Shown here piece by piece: positions 1 through 12,585 of a stretch of DNA of 64,000 bases. Made by a program: the position numbers and the translations under genes. A model generated the notes under the pieces. That model made no database searches, was not told the DNA's origin, and worked only from the letters and a program-made list of their open reading frames with translations. Origin of the DNA: Rhizophagus clarus (Eukaryota > Glomeromycota > Glomeromycetes > Glomerales > Glomeraceae); contig BLAL01000297.1 of NCBI GenBank assembly GCA_015698045.1, forward strand, positions 558,001 to 622,000, in the 5' to 3' direction. The first letter of the stretch is position 1, and every line of letters starts with the position of its first letter.

Positions 1-140
1 AGTTGAAAGATGTGAGTATTAACGACTAATAACTATCATATAACTATCATATTAACTGATTGTGACTAATAATGTCACATATTGTAAAAATATAATATTT
101 TTAATAAAAAAATGTTATCATTTGTCATTTAACGCTAAAA

Positions 141-194
141 TGACCCAAATGACACATGACCAGTCATTTGAGCCATCTGAGGTCATTTGGGTCA
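141..194. repeat. 13-bp perfect inverted repeat
   Basis: TGACCCAAATGAC at 141-153 is the exact reverse complement of 182-194, with a 28-bp loop. A related GTCATTTGAGCC motif lies inside the loop, so the core is present three times. No function is evident; it could be a remnant of a small inverted-repeat transposon. Confidence 0.6.
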
Positions 195-1360
195 CACTAT
201 TGTGTTATACCCATAAGAAACTGCAATGGTTGAAGGTGGAACCAATTATTTTAGAACAACGTTACTCGTAATTTATTTATTTTTCTTATTGCTGCGTAAA
301 AAATTTCAAGCGTAACTGTCACATGATTTGTCAAAAATACACAATGAAATCGATAAACTGGACCAGTCCGATTCAATAGTAAAATTTTTCATAAATCCGC
401 ATAAATCCGGAATATCGAGAAATCCGATATATGTCACTGGTTTAAATAATTTAGTGATATATATTGAAAAAAAATTCTAATGAATAAATCATCGCTACAA
501 TTTATTATTCAAAATTCGATTGTTAATTTATTTATTTGCCTTAGATTTCTCCGTTACTCGTTTCTAAACTATTCAAGCTTCCTGAACTAAGGTCGTAGAA
601 ATCTAAGAATTAACTTGAAGCTTTAGATATTAGAACTAATTATTTTAAAAGGAACAGTAGATCTTCCGGTTTCTTTATTATTTTTCTATTGCTTTTTTGC
701 TTTGAAATAGCATTACAAACAAAATTTTTTTTATTATTTCTTTTAAAAAAAAGGTCCCTTTCATCTAAAAACATTATGTAATCCGTTATCAACATAACTT
801 TTACAGAATAATTTATACCCCTTTATATAATCATATACGTATTGTGCTACTTTTCTCTTACGTTCCATGGCATTTTCGTTAATACAAACTCATCCTTTTG
901 CTTTAAACGATAGTGTTCTTCTAATCGTTACGAACTCATTGCTATACTAATTTTTCATTATTAACATTAAATACACAGATAGTAAAGCTACTATTGTTCT
1001 CACAATGTTTCTCTTTAACTCCTCGTAACATTTATAATGAATTTGTTTTGGCTTAAGATTTTAAATAAAATTGATATGGATTCTCTTACTATTCATTTTC
1101 ACAAATTAAGGCGCACACGGGTGGTACGATAGCTGAGCTTGTTGCTTTCATGACTTATATAATACCATTCCCATTAATTTATTATATCTTACACAAATTT
1201 CTCATGATATTTGGATTTAAAAATCTTTATATTTATATAGAAATTAACTACTTTCTTAATTTTAGTAGATGTTGGGAGACCTCATTTACGCTTTAAACAA
1301 GAAATCTCATTAAGTAAATCTTTTATTTGGAGAATTACCTACCATCGAACTTTTAAATCT

Positions 1361-1525
1361 TCAACGTCCCAGTTTGTATAATGGATGAAATTGTCCTTGT
1401 AAAGATATATTAATTCGTTCTAACACATTTGGAATTGTAAAAATCATGCTCCTATAATACTTTTTATCATTTTCGACAATAAGAAAGAACTCGTCTCGTT
1501 CGACATTTTGGAAATGACGCATCAT
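1361..1525 (-). pseudogene. possible short coding relic
   Basis: A 54-codon open stretch starting with two Met codons (MMRHFQNVERDEFF...) and ending at TGA has a residue mix more protein-like than the surrounding AT-rich noise, including LERINISLQGQFHP near its end. No family is recognised and no flanking exons were found. It may be the remnant of a host or transposon gene, or chance. Confidence 0.2.
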
Positions 1526-2592
1526 TTTCCACGATCACACGACTTTTTAGTAGTTAATCAAGTTGAAAAGAGTTATTCCTCTTTCATTTTTTGCGAAAAT
1601 TAATTCTTTTGTTAACAGTTAATAACACAATCATCATTGACTAAACAAGTCTTATCAAATTCATTAACAATATTTATAATACCAACCAATGTTGCGAAAG
1701 TATGTTTGATGGATGAACATCATGCTGGGATAGTAAAAACATTCTTCTCGTTCTACTAATTCTAGGCAATTTTTCTAATTTTCATATTTAGGATTTTAGG
1801 AATTATTAATAGTATAGAATTTTGTGGGAATAGCTTCAATATTATTTTTCAAATTTTTGGATCAACTCTAAGCTATCTGTCTTAGATAGTTTACTATTTG
1901 CAGATAGGGGAGGCATTCTTTCTTTTTTATTATTTTGTGTTTGTATCAATGGTTTTTAAGTGATAAATTTTATTAACTATTAAATATGAAGTTAATATAT
2001 TTCAAAAAATTGTTGTGATAGCCAAAGCTGACGAAATTTGTGCGACGGTGCTATGTATATTAATAACAAAGTATTATGGTATGAGTACCTACCTTACAAC
2101 ATAATTTCTCTATGCCTAACTGCAGTCTGCAGCTTGACATAAAGGGTACGATAGATTCAATAATGTACAGGTACAAGCGAGTATGATGTTTCCGTAATTT
2201 GTTATACTTACGTAAAATTCAAAAAGGATTATATAAATAAAATTATGGATATTTTTTATTGATCTAAATTTTTTTTTTTTTTTTTTTTTAAACAGGATAC
2301 TTATATGATATTTATTTACAATTCTAGTTATATTAATTATAAGATATCTCTTAAAATTTATTTGTTATCAACTAAGAATTTCTTTACCTTTTAATTTCTT
2401 TTATTTGCATAGGAAAGACAAAATAAAATGAAATAAATATCATGTAGCTTTAAAAACCAACTACCACTAAACAATCGTTATATATGTATAATTATCCCCA
2501 CCACAATTTTTATTTAATTAAAAAAAATTAATTAATGAACGTTTAACCAATATCGATATATTAAGTAATTTGGTTACATTTTCAATTTTTTT

Positions 2593-4675
2593 TTATTTTT
2601 GTCCCTATAAAATTAAATTAAGTTAATATGAAAGTCCACTCAAAAATTAAAGAAAATGTATATATTTACCAGTTCTTTTTCTATTTCCTCAATATCAGAT
2701 GTTACTTCACATTTTCCATCATTATTTCGATATGATTTATACCATTTTAAAGCTTCATTTTTATCCTCTTGCGTACCAATACCATTCTTATAACATTTAG
2801 CTAATTCATATTGAGATGGTATAAATCCATTCTCAGATGATGTTTTATATAATTTAAATGCTTCAACAGGATCATTATCTAAACCATACCCAAATTTATA
2901 ACAATATGCAAGGAAATAAAAGGCCGTATTTAATCCATTATCAATAGCAAGGTGAAAAAATTCAAATGCTTTTTCATAATTAATCTTACAATAATAATAA
3001 TGTCCAATTTCATAATAACCATTTATATCATTTTGTTGAATCGCTTTAGTGTACCACTCAAAAGCTAGATCATCATTTTGTTTACATCCAAATCCTTCAT
3101 GATAAAATTTACCGACCATTACTTTATGATGATGTATCTCTGGATTGTTTAAAAGATAATTGAAAATCTCTCGTGATTTCGATTCATATTTTCTTAAAAC
3201 TTTATCAAAATCAAAACTACTTGTCTGTCCTTTCTTATTATAATCTAAATAACCAATTATAATTTCATTTAAGGTATTATTTAATCCAGTTTCATCTTCA
3301 CTAATGCTGGATAAAACGGATGATAATGGTGTACCTAATAATATGAAATCGAATAAGATTTTTAATTAAAATGGAATACCAATTAACGTATATAATTTTT
3401 ACTCACTTATTTGTTGTGATAAATCAATAGTTGTTGATATTATCATAGATTGTGGTAGCGAATCATCTTGATTAATTGAATCAGAATTATTGGAATTTAA
3501 AATTAATTTATTTAAATCCTTTAATATGGCACTAGAATTAATTTCATTATTAACGTTAATAGTATTATCCCGTGATGACATTCTTTCCAATGCTTCAAAA
3601 ACCTCATCAACAGTTGGTCTTAAATCTGGATCATCATTCCAACACTTTTTATAAAGATTTACATAAGGTAAAGGAGTATTAACTACCGGTTGTTCTCTTA
3701 AACCATTAGCGATCTTAATATTTAAAGTATGAATTGGACTTTTTGAAAAAGGTGGACATCCACTTGTTATTTCCCATAAAAGAACTCCTAAACTGTAAAT
3801 GTCGGATTTTTTATCTCTTATATAATTGTCGCTCTTATAACATTGTGGGTCAACATATGCTGGCATTCCATAAACCGTTGAACTTGATGTAATATCAACA
3901 TTCAATTGTTTGGATAATCCGAGGTCCGCAATCATTGGTCTATCCTTGTGAACCAATATATTTTTCGCATGCTGTACACGTTAATTATATATATATTAAA
4001 ACCTGATCAAAAATTTAATTAAAAAGTAATAAACAGGATAATATTAATTTACCAGATCTCTATGGATTATTTTTCTAGAATGTAAGCACTTTAATCCACG
4101 TGTAATATCTAAAGCTAGTTGAACTTTATCGCTCCATTGAAGTGAATTAAACCTACTCATCAAATATTCTCTTAAATTCCCTTGATTAGCATATTGCAAT
4201 ACCATCATATAATTATTTGATACCGGTTCTATCATTATTTTTTAAAAAAAAAATAAAAAAGTTAAATTAATTAAAACGCTTTTACTTTATAATTAATGAA
4301 ACACTGACCTTTTGTAATTCCAAAAAATTGATTTATGTTCGGATGAAAACAGACTTTTCTTAAATTATTTAACTGAGCACGATCGTTAAAATCATACTAT
4401 TAGAATATTGTATGTTCCATATAATATATACCGAATATTTTTAAAATATTCATTACCTCTTTAAGAAACTTTTTCATATTATGTTCGTCAACTGCAGAAT
4501 TTCTTGTAAGAACCTTTAACGCCACTTTGATTTCTCCACTTTTCCAATCGGCTCTTTTCACAATTCCAAATGCTCCTTCACCAACTTTTTCCATATTAAT
4601 AAATTCGTCATATTCAAAATAATTTATGTCCCCATCTTTTATTTTCATATCAATCCATTCATTTAGTGAAGTCAT
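2593..4675 (-). CDS. protein kinase (TKL-like) fused to Sel1 repeats
   Basis: A predicted cytoplasmic signalling kinase with a C-terminal Sel1-repeat (TPR-like) scaffold, a fusion common in Glomeromycotina. I infer six exons from GT-AG junctions that keep frame: 4457-4675, 4309-4396, 4053-4228, 3407-3971, 2670-3334 and a tiny last exon 2593-2604, giving 574 residues. Visible are the glycine loop GEGAFG (32-37), the VALK lysine (K54), HRDL (158-161) followed by HAKN, DLG in place of DFG (177-179) and the MPAYVDPQC activation segment, so the fold looks catalytically complete. Sel1 repeats run from about residue 422 to 560 (AFEWYTKAI, AFKLYKTSSENG, ALKWYKS). The start is the ATG at 4675; an upstream in-frame TTG is not used. 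A long T/G homopolymer lies just 5' of it. The last 12-nt exon is the least certain part. Confidence 0.85.
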
Positions 4676-6008
4676 TTTTACACGCAAAATTTTTTTTTTT
4701 TTTTTTTTTTTTTGGGGGAAAAAAATACCTTTTGTGTATTCTCCAGGTGTCCCATTTTATAATTTGTGGAAGGATCAACATCGCACAAATTGCACAATTT
4801 TTATTATTGCTTAGTATCACGTTACAGTACGTTACAGTCGTTACACGTCGTCAAGTTAATTTCATCCTGTCCTGAATCATATATAATTTGTGGATAAAAT
4901 AAACATGTTAATTTACCTTTTCTAGCAATAAATCACTTCTAATAATTATTCAACAAATAAAATTATAACTCGTAACAATATTTGGGATTGCGTAAAGTTA
5001 AAAAAGAAAAATCCGGTTATTAAGATAACCTTGCTCACATGACTACGATCAGCAAAGTGTACAAATATTGGATTTCACCCCTTTTAGCTGACGCCCTTCC
5101 ATATATGTAAATCCAAAATAATTTGAATTCTCATTGTATCTAATTATAGAAAGTTACGGTAATACGATCATCTTAAAATCATATAAACTAGGGAAACCGT
5201 TACTAAATCCGAAGTGCTTTATTGTTGTACAACGTCACTTCGTCACGTGTCGAACGTACTGCATATATTTTGTTAAAAAATCTTCTAACTTGATGAAAAT
5301 ACATATCTATATTATAAACACCTGTTTTCTAAAGCGAATCCTATCTAGTATTTAAATAACTATTATAACTTTTTTAGTTCAGTACGCCTACGAAATTGTA
5401 GATTACAAAACATTGCAATAATTGAAGACCACCTGAAATCTTTAAAAAGTATTTTTCAAGTAAATAAAAATATAAAATAGAATTTCATATAAAAGTTTAT
5501 TAAATATGAAAAAAAAAAAGCTGAATTATATAAAAATTCAAACAAAAAAACTATTATTTTCTAATAAAAATAATTTTTTGTTACTGTATACCAAAATACC
5601 AAATAGTATTTAAATAAAATATAAAAAAGGTATATATAAATTTAACAAATTATAAATATTACATAATATTAAGCTACCTTTTTATAATTTATAACTTAAT
5701 TAGTAATTTTTAATCTCTTTATTTATCTCTGAAAAAAATAGGATATTACATATTAAAAAGAAAAAATTAGAAATATTTTATCACAAACTTATATAAGTTT
5801 ACATCCCTTTACAAATTTATATAAATTTATGTAGGCTTACAAATATTTGAATTTGAATTTAATATAAATACACACGAATTAATAGTTTACAGTATGATTA
5901 TAAACTTTAATAAAGTGTAATCGTTATGAATTTATTTATTTCGAAATATTTTGATTTTTGATTTTTTAGATTTTTTTTTTTTTATTTTTTTTATTTTATT
6001 TTAGAATA
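4676..6008. other. AT-rich spacer upstream of the kinase gene
   Basis: It begins with a homopolymer block (about 25 T then five G on the plus strand) immediately upstream of the kinase start and presumably contains its promoter. The short open frames here are low complexity or unsupported. Nothing else recognised. Confidence 0.6.
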
Positions 6009-6130
6009 ATGGTGTTGTTAGCCGAAAAACAGAGCCGCATTCTTGGTTGCCGATCGTCCGGATCCTGGAATAATGGAATTCCACGAAGATCTACGTCTGA
6101 CCACGTTTCGGCTGATTATAACTACACCAT
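6009..6130. mobile_element. small inverted-repeat (MITE-like) element
   Basis: A 122-bp island, visibly richer in GC than its surroundings, begins ATGGTGTTGTTA-GCCGAAA and ends with the imperfect reverse complement (TTTCGGCTGATTATAACTACACCAT). The two ends match except for a few bases and a small indel. It has no coding capacity. No clear target-site duplication is visible, so the boundaries and class are uncertain. Confidence 0.45.
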
Positions 6131-6429
6131 AGAGATATTAGTGTAATTAGATAAGAATTGTAAATACATAATAAAGATACTTTAAAGGAATTGTCTCCAA
6201 AATAATAATGTGATAAGTCACCATCGTCACCATCATGTTGGTAAAAGCACGTCTTTTATTTTATCATTAAAACATTTAATATATTATTTTATTTTCAAGT
6301 AGAAATTTATATATACTATTAAATAATTTAATTTTAGATGATAGTTATCGAATAAAAGTATTAAGGCATTATTATAATTATCGCCCATCATTAATGAAAA
6401 AATCATTTATAATTTTATCATATTTTTAT
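6131..6429. other. AT-rich spacer
   Basis: No gene, repeat or motif recognised between the MITE-like island and the Helitron helicase relic. Confidence 0.5.
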
Positions 6430-6545
6430 TACCAATATATGAGGATAGGTTAATTCTTTTCCTCTACCGGTTTGTAATAAATAATATATGAACTGATTTT
6501 GTTCTTCATCTTGAATTCTCATGTTAGTAGTTAAATGCATAACAT
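6430..6545 (-). pseudogene. Helitron helicase relic (Pif1-like part)
   Basis: The minus strand encodes LHLTTNMRIQDEEQNQ, then F..YLLQTGRGKELT, which fits the 'L..NMR...' segment of Helitron/Pif1 helicases where WLL-x-GxG usually follows. Only this fragment of the helicase is left. It lies downstream of and in the same orientation as the Rep-side relic at 6879-7690, so both probably come from one element with most of the helicase deleted. Confidence 0.6.
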
Positions 6546-6878
6546 GAATATACATTCATAATTTGAAGATTTTATATATGCATCTATCTACAATTAACTA
6601 CATGTTTCACCTTTTATACAACAATTATTCCTTTAAATGGCATCTTTCATCATTATCTCTTGGATTACATATAGTATACATTTTTGAAATTGTTTTATTA
6701 TTATTCCTTTTCTTTATTGTCATTTCCATTTTTTTTTTTAAAATAAAAATCTTGGAAATCAATATAATGAAATTTAATCAGATCATTTGCACATATTTTA
6801 AATAACGAGTCAATTTTCTATGAGAAAGTTTTCCAATACTGCATGCACATTTTCATCATCTTAAAAAATCACAAATTT

Positions 6879-7690
6879 TTAATTTGGTAAATGACTGGAA
6901 GCCTCTCGACTTGATGTAGTCTTTTTATAAACCAAAATTAAATAATTCCAACAAATTTCAGGTGTGGATATATATTTTGCATTTTCATTATTTGAATCTT
7001 TAATAAACATTATAACATGATCATGGCCTTTATAAACATATTTGTAAAGATATTTTACTGAAGGATACTTGAGCATATCTTTACATGGTTATGACAATTA
7101 TATTTTTAATACAAATACTATGGATTATAAGGAACTATCCATCTATTATCAAGAATATGACTACCTTTTAGAATTGTATATCCATTATCTCTTTTTCTGT
7201 ATAATACTATAATGGATATCAATATTTTTTTTGCTTGTTGATTCAACAATTCATGATGATAATGTTACTATATTTTCCATTAATCATGCAAGGTGATTGA
7301 AAATACAAGATCCATTCATGAATCATATTTTTACTAACAAGTTTCAGATAGCAATAGTTGAAGATCTTTATCTGAATTTCTGCATATACTGACCTATCAA
7401 AATCCTCCGGTGTTTTGGTTTATCTTCAGATACTAATATAATTAAAATATATGCATGTGATTTGGTAAAAGATCACTGTAATTTTAGGCCATCTTTGATT
7501 GCAAATGATAGTAACAAATAAGTCAGTTTACCAAATTCTTTTACAATCGCCATAGAATCCTAATATAATTGTTGCATATACCGAATAGATCCAGTAAAGA
7601 TAATAGTAAAATCTTTTTTCCAATTTTTTTCTCTTATAGTATCCTTTTCTAAAACAATATCCTGTAAACCCGAATATATTTCTGGTATAA
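6879..7690 (-). pseudogene. decayed Helitron Rep/helicase N-terminal region
   Basis: Fragments in changing frames match the Helitron-like N-terminal domain in the expected order: NWKKDFTIIFTGSIRYMQQL with a stop after LY, DSMAIVKEFGKLTYLL, YRKRDNGYTI...LDNRWIVPYNP followed by stops, then SVKYLYKYVYKGHDHV. Several in-frame stops and at least one frameshift make it non-functional. The intact protein would combine a rolling-circle HUH nuclease with a 5'-3' helicase for Helitron transposition. Its upstream edge lies about 270 bp from a truncated BTB relic. Identification rests on several independent motifs. Confidence 0.75.
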
Positions 7691-7959
7691 TTTTATTGAT
7701 TTTCCCTATATTAAAAATTATTTCCTGAAAGAGATGTAAATATTTCTTGTTCTATTTGAATCTCGGATTTTAGTTATATTCTATATACAACAAATTCTTC
7801 ATCTTGTAACTTTTTCACATTTTTAATGGATTGTTAAATTTATGATATAACTACTAAAAGTAATTAAGTATGCATAATTTTAGCTGCCTTGTAATTAATA
7901 AAGGTAGTTTATTAAATGGTGTTGGTGTTTTCTCGGAATTATTCAAACCTCCTATATTT

Positions 7960-8275
7960 CAATTTTATCAATATTTAAGTCATTTCTTTTCAAAAATAAT
8001 TTTAATAAAGAACTTTTAAACTAATAAAATTTTAGAGCTGAATAAACCTTTAGGTTCTTCACAAGTTTTTACAAAACAAATCTGTAAAGTGTTGATAAAC
8101 AAAATCAAGCAAGAAATTTGGTTTGATATTCAATAAAAATTCTTGTGAGAAACTAACAATATACAGCTTATCCACTGCTATCAACAACTTTGATACATCA
8201 GATCCTCGTAAATTCTTTAATTCAATATTTCACAATAAATGTACCTAATAGGGTTAAATTTTTACTAAATAGCAT

Positions 8276-8309
<34 letters not shown>

Positions 8310-8508
8310 AAATATTATTTATATCTTGCCTAAGAATGTATGATATTAAATAATTGTGGAGAAATGGTTGCTTTCTAAAAATAAATTTTTCCACCTCTTT
8401 TCCCGGCCAATTTGTTAGAAAATGCAGTATGAAATATTACGACCTAGCGTGTAAAGTATTTATCTCCGCCATAAATAACAATCATATCCTATCTCTGATT
8501 GAAGACAT
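7960..8508 (-). pseudogene. truncated BTB-BACK relic of the BTB-TLDc array
   Basis: Nucleotide similarity to the intact gene at 9505-10996 is clear. Exon-1 equivalent spans about 8330-8508 (ATG at 8508), and exon-2 sequence covers only the end of BTB and part of BACK (about 7960-8235). Frameshifts and stops abound, the rest of BACK and all of TLDc are missing, and the intron region holds a run of 30 A (8277-8306). The truncation point faces the Helitron relic. It is the most decayed member of the group whose intact copies lie at 9.5-17.3 kb. Confidence 0.75.
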
Positions 8509-9504
8509 TGTTTAAATAGTAAAAGCAACAAATTTAAGAAGCCTATTTATATTATTTATGATCACTACGTATTTGTGTATCCTTTTAAAAGAACTTTTTA
8601 TTTAACATTAATATATAAGCATACATTAGTCTGTCGTCAAAAACACGTTTTGATAACATCCTCTCCATCTTACTAACACTAAATTTAATTATATAGCTGT
8701 AACCACTATGACGCTGTTTCTAATAAAATAAACTGAAAATGCTATTACTAAATCAACTTCTCATTTCACTCCTTTAAATGACGCCTCCCATTCCTCTCTA
8801 CTGTATTTTATTCCAAATACCTCTAACTCGTTGTCCGATATCGTTAACATATACTCCATCTCATCTTACCTGTTGACTATCCCTTGATCCTTTAAAAGAT
8901 TATTTTTCAAAATACTACTAAATTACATTAATAACACATTTCTTAAAAGTATACATTCCAGGTTTTTTTTTTTGAAAATATACATATGTACATATACTCC
9001 CCAACAAGGTTATTATTAATAGAGAATTAGATCCTAAAGCTTAAGGCCCATATTATTAAAATTAATCTCACAACCAATTGAAAAATTACCCATACGTCAA
9101 TACAAAACTTTCTAAAAATTATAGTGATTTAAATTCAATAATAAAACATTATTTTACAAATCATAAATCATATAAAGAATTTCTTAGCATTTCTTTACGA
9201 TTAGTCAGTATTTACTGTTTCAAGACCATTTGCTTTAAATATAATTATTGCTTTAATAGATATTCATATATATCTAACAAAATCCCTTAAAAAATGTGCG
9301 ATACATAATCTCATCATGTTAACTCTTTGTTATTTGAAAAAAATGTCGAATGTTTAATTAAAATATTAAGATGCTATTTAATTTTATTAACATTGTATTT
9401 ACAGTAAATGTACTATTTAATAAAATTGTCTCAGTTATTGCTAGTGAAATATTTTTTTCAGAAGTCAATAAGTTTTTAAACAATAAAATAATTTTATCTG
9501 AAAT
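8509..9504. other. spacer between BTB relic and first intact BTB-TLDc gene
   Basis: AT-rich. The part from about 9160 to 9480 resembles sequence at about 11770-11830 and 12720-12900 downstream of the next copy, so it belongs to the duplicated unit. No gene supported; the 70-codon frame at 9078 is low complexity. Confidence 0.55.
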
Positions 9505-10996
9505 TTACTTTTTAATTACTTGAAATACTTCATAATCTTCTACTTTAAAATTTGTTGGAATTCCTATATTTGGATAGATATCTCCGTAGCCACGATCTTT
9601 ATTAGACCAATTATTGCTATAATTGTATATATTTCCCATAGTTGGACCATCATTATAATGACAATAAACAGCACGACTTTGCCTACTAACATAACTTACT
9701 TCTGAAGTAGATATATTTCTGCCATCTGTAAAATTAAATATAAAGCTATCTATTGTAGCCTTCCAATCTTTATGACTTCCATCCCAATCAAGTGGATTAT
9801 ACCCTCCTATTAATTGTGTCGAATCTTTAACTTTTGCTACCCAAATTGTAGCTCCTTTATTGTCACAATTCCCATGGAAAGAACTTGTTGCAATTCCATC
9901 CCGACTTGAGCGATATAATAATTTAAAATCATAAGGACTATTCTTCTCATCATAATAAAAAGAATCTTTTTTATCGATCCATGAAGCAAAAAGGGGAATA
10001 TGTTTTGATTCAATTAATGTTGAATCAATTTGACAATTTGGTTTTCTTGGAGGAGGTAAATTTGCTTTATGTTTCATATTAGGAACTATATGATATTCTA
10101 AAAGATTATGAATTAAATCTTGTGGTAAGATGTCTTTGTAGCAATAAACTTTGTAAAAAAAATCAGTAGGACCAATATTATATAATCGAATTAAGGGAAT
10201 AAATCTGTACAGTTCACTCTCAATCCTTGTAATATCTTCTTTATTCCATTTTGTTGGATCATCCTGCATATTTTGTTGAGCAAAACACCATTTTAATAAA
10301 TATTCCCAAATTTTAATTTCATCAATATTTAGGTCATCCCTTTTCAATAATAATTCTAATAAAGGAGCTTTTATCTTAATAAAATTTTCAGAGTTGAACA
10401 AAATTTTAGGCTCTTCACAAATTTTTTCAAGGCAAAAATTCCATAAACTTGTAAATGTTTCGTGTTGATAAATAGTTTCAAGAATTCCAGTTGGATTTTC
10501 ATGTAAAAATTCAGTTTGATGTTCAATCAGGAATTCTTGAATATGAGAAATTAAAGAATAAATACAAAGTTCATCTACTGCTATCAACAGCTTTAATACA
10601 TCAGGTCCTTGTAAATTTTTCAATTCAATGTTTCCACAATAAATGAACCTAATAAAAGTCAATAATAATCAAGGAATATTTTCTTAATCAATATACATAC
10701 ATACACACTCAAAAAACTACTTTAGACATCTATAAATCATACCTAAGAATGATATCAAATAATTGTGGTGAAATATTCGGTTTTTTAAAAATAAATTTTC
10801 CATCTTTTTTCTCAGCCCATTCATTAGAAAATGCAGAATGAAAATATTGAGACCTAGCGCATAAAATATTTGAATGAACATGAAATTCTTTGATATTTTG
10901 ATCTTCTCCAACATAAATAATAACGTCATAACCAATTTCTGATTCAAAAATTTTTTCATAGTCTCTAGATAATTCTGCCAAAAATTTTGAAGACAT
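9505..10996 (-). CDS. BTB-BACK-TLDc protein, copy 1 (intact)
   Basis: Two exons, 10743-10996 and 9505-10648, joined at a phase-2 GT-AG intron inside the codon for the arginine before FIYCG; 465 residues. The BTB/POZ domain (about 20-120; YDVIIYVG, HSNILCARSQYF, FIYCGN) normally mediates dimerisation and Cullin-3 recruitment. BACK follows (about 130-240). A C-terminal TLDc domain (about 300-465; LLYRSSRDG, IGGYNPLDWDG, SFIFNF, VEDYEVFQ) is of the type linked to oxidative-stress and V-ATPase functions. The cellular role here is unknown. Its neighbours at 13.1 and 15.8 kb are close paralogues in the same orientation. No disabling lesions seen. Confidence 0.88.
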
Positions 10997-11462
10997 CGTT
11001 TAAACAAAATTTAAAATTTAAAGTTTTGAGTCGAAGCCTTATTTATATTATTTATGATGATCGTGTGACTTGATTTCTATAATGGGAAAAGATGATCTTG
11101 ATTACAAGAATTACTAATTTATTAGTGAAATTTAAGAACTAAATTAACTAGTAAATTAAGCAGCCACCCAAAAATAAATAAATAAATAAATAACAGAATT
11201 GTTTTTCGCTTGAAATCTACATGCAAATCCACATCACTGTGGAAATATATGAAAATCTAAATAATCACTATTTTCCGAATACCCTGTAACGAAACTCGTG
11301 GTATTTTCGATATAAATCCGCGAAATTCGGTGTGGGTCCATGTAGAATATATAGGAGTGTGTGGAATTACATTGGCTGATCTACTTGAAGAAGTTCCTGA
11401 TGTATATTATTATGATAATGTTTTAGTGTTTAAGTGTATCATGTAGTAAGTCTACTTATGTT

Positions 11463-11620
11463 ATTTACATTCTAGTAACCTTGATCAAAAAACTAAGCAA
11501 TTTTTTTAGGAGCTACTAGTAATAGAGTATCAACAGTAAATGTAGTGATCAAGATCCTGAATATTTCAATTTGGTAAAAACAACTGGAGAGCATGCTTAA
11601 TTTTTTGTTATGAAAAAAAA
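11463..11620. repeat. spacer direct repeat, copy a
   Basis: Begins TTACATTCTAGTAACC and shares many short blocks with 12421-12585 (AACAGTAAATGT, GCATGCTTAA versus GCATAACTT). A further partial relative lies at about 15170-15270. It appears to be part of the tandemly duplicated BTB-TLDc unit. Confidence 0.55.
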
Positions 11621-12420
11621 AAAAATTAAAGAAATATAAGATATAACTGATAATAAATACTTCATGAGGAATAATTTTTTGCTATATAAATTTTAGTATA
11701 TCATAATTACATGATTCTGATTATTCGGTTATTTAGAGTTGTACTGTACACTTTAAAAATCATAAATTATAAACAGAATTTCTTTACAATTTCTTTACAA
11801 TTAGTTAGTATTTAGTAGACATTTCCACCTAAAGATCATCAACAAACATTAATATCATGACAGATATGCTGAATATGGTACTGTACTGTACGTCTGTACA
11901 TACTTGCAAACATGATTTTAAGTTATAAATCGTTATTCGTATGTACATTACTACATATGTACAATTAATGAGTTATTGTAGTTATCATGAAGCTCGATTA
12001 TCAATTTATTTTAATAATTTTATTTCGTTCGTGTAAATTCATATTATAAATTTTCAAGGAAGTTAATAACAAGAAACTTTGTTGTTATAAGTCATTTTTA
12101 TGCAAAAAGTCAAAATAATTTTTTTCTGATACTGATAGACCAATTTGATAATTATTTTCTGATTATTGCATTTGATAATTCTTTTTTGTTCCATGTTTGA
12201 TATTATATATAAATATTTAAAATTTACGTTATATTTTTTTGAACACCGTGTCGTCATCGGTTATGTGAATTTTGCATTACTGCACTGGGTTCACCGTTAA
12301 TAATTTAAAATGTGGCTCGTAATATACTACAATAGACTTTTTCCGCAACCTTTTCTCCTTTCTTCTTCTCTCCTTACTTTTCTTTTTTTTTTCCTTTAGT
12401 TCAAGGAGTAAATCTGCCAA

Positions 12421-12585
12421 TTTTACATTCTAGTAACTTTAGTCAACAAGCAAAGCTTAACAACTTTTTTTAGAAGCTATTAGCGGGGTTATTAACAAAC
12501 AGTAAATGTGGTAATTTCAAATAATTCCAATTCTATGCAAAGCGTCTGAAGAATATGCATAACTTTTTCAATGAAAAACATTAAA
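12421..12585. repeat. spacer direct repeat, copy b
   Basis: Diverged copy of 11463-11620, in the same orientation. Both lie between BTB-TLDc copies 1 and 2, suggesting two rounds of duplication or loss of an intervening gene. Confidence 0.55.

Larger units (their letters stand above)
1..2592. other. AT-rich spacer without a supported gene
   Basis: No intact gene is visible. The stretch holds an inverted repeat (141-194), a possible short coding relic on the minus strand (1361-1525) and a run of 21 T (2269-2289). Another open stretch on the minus strand around 790-880 is too short to call. Confidence 0.6.

Noticed and set aside
4626..4875. Plus-strand frames with a run of F residues
   Set aside because: They read through the homopolymer on the opposite strand of kinase exon 1 and its upstream region.
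10717..11007. 96-codon minus-strand frame over BTB exon 1
   Set aside because: Shifted-frame shadow of exon 1 of BTB-TLDc copy 1; similar shadows occur over copies 2 and 3.
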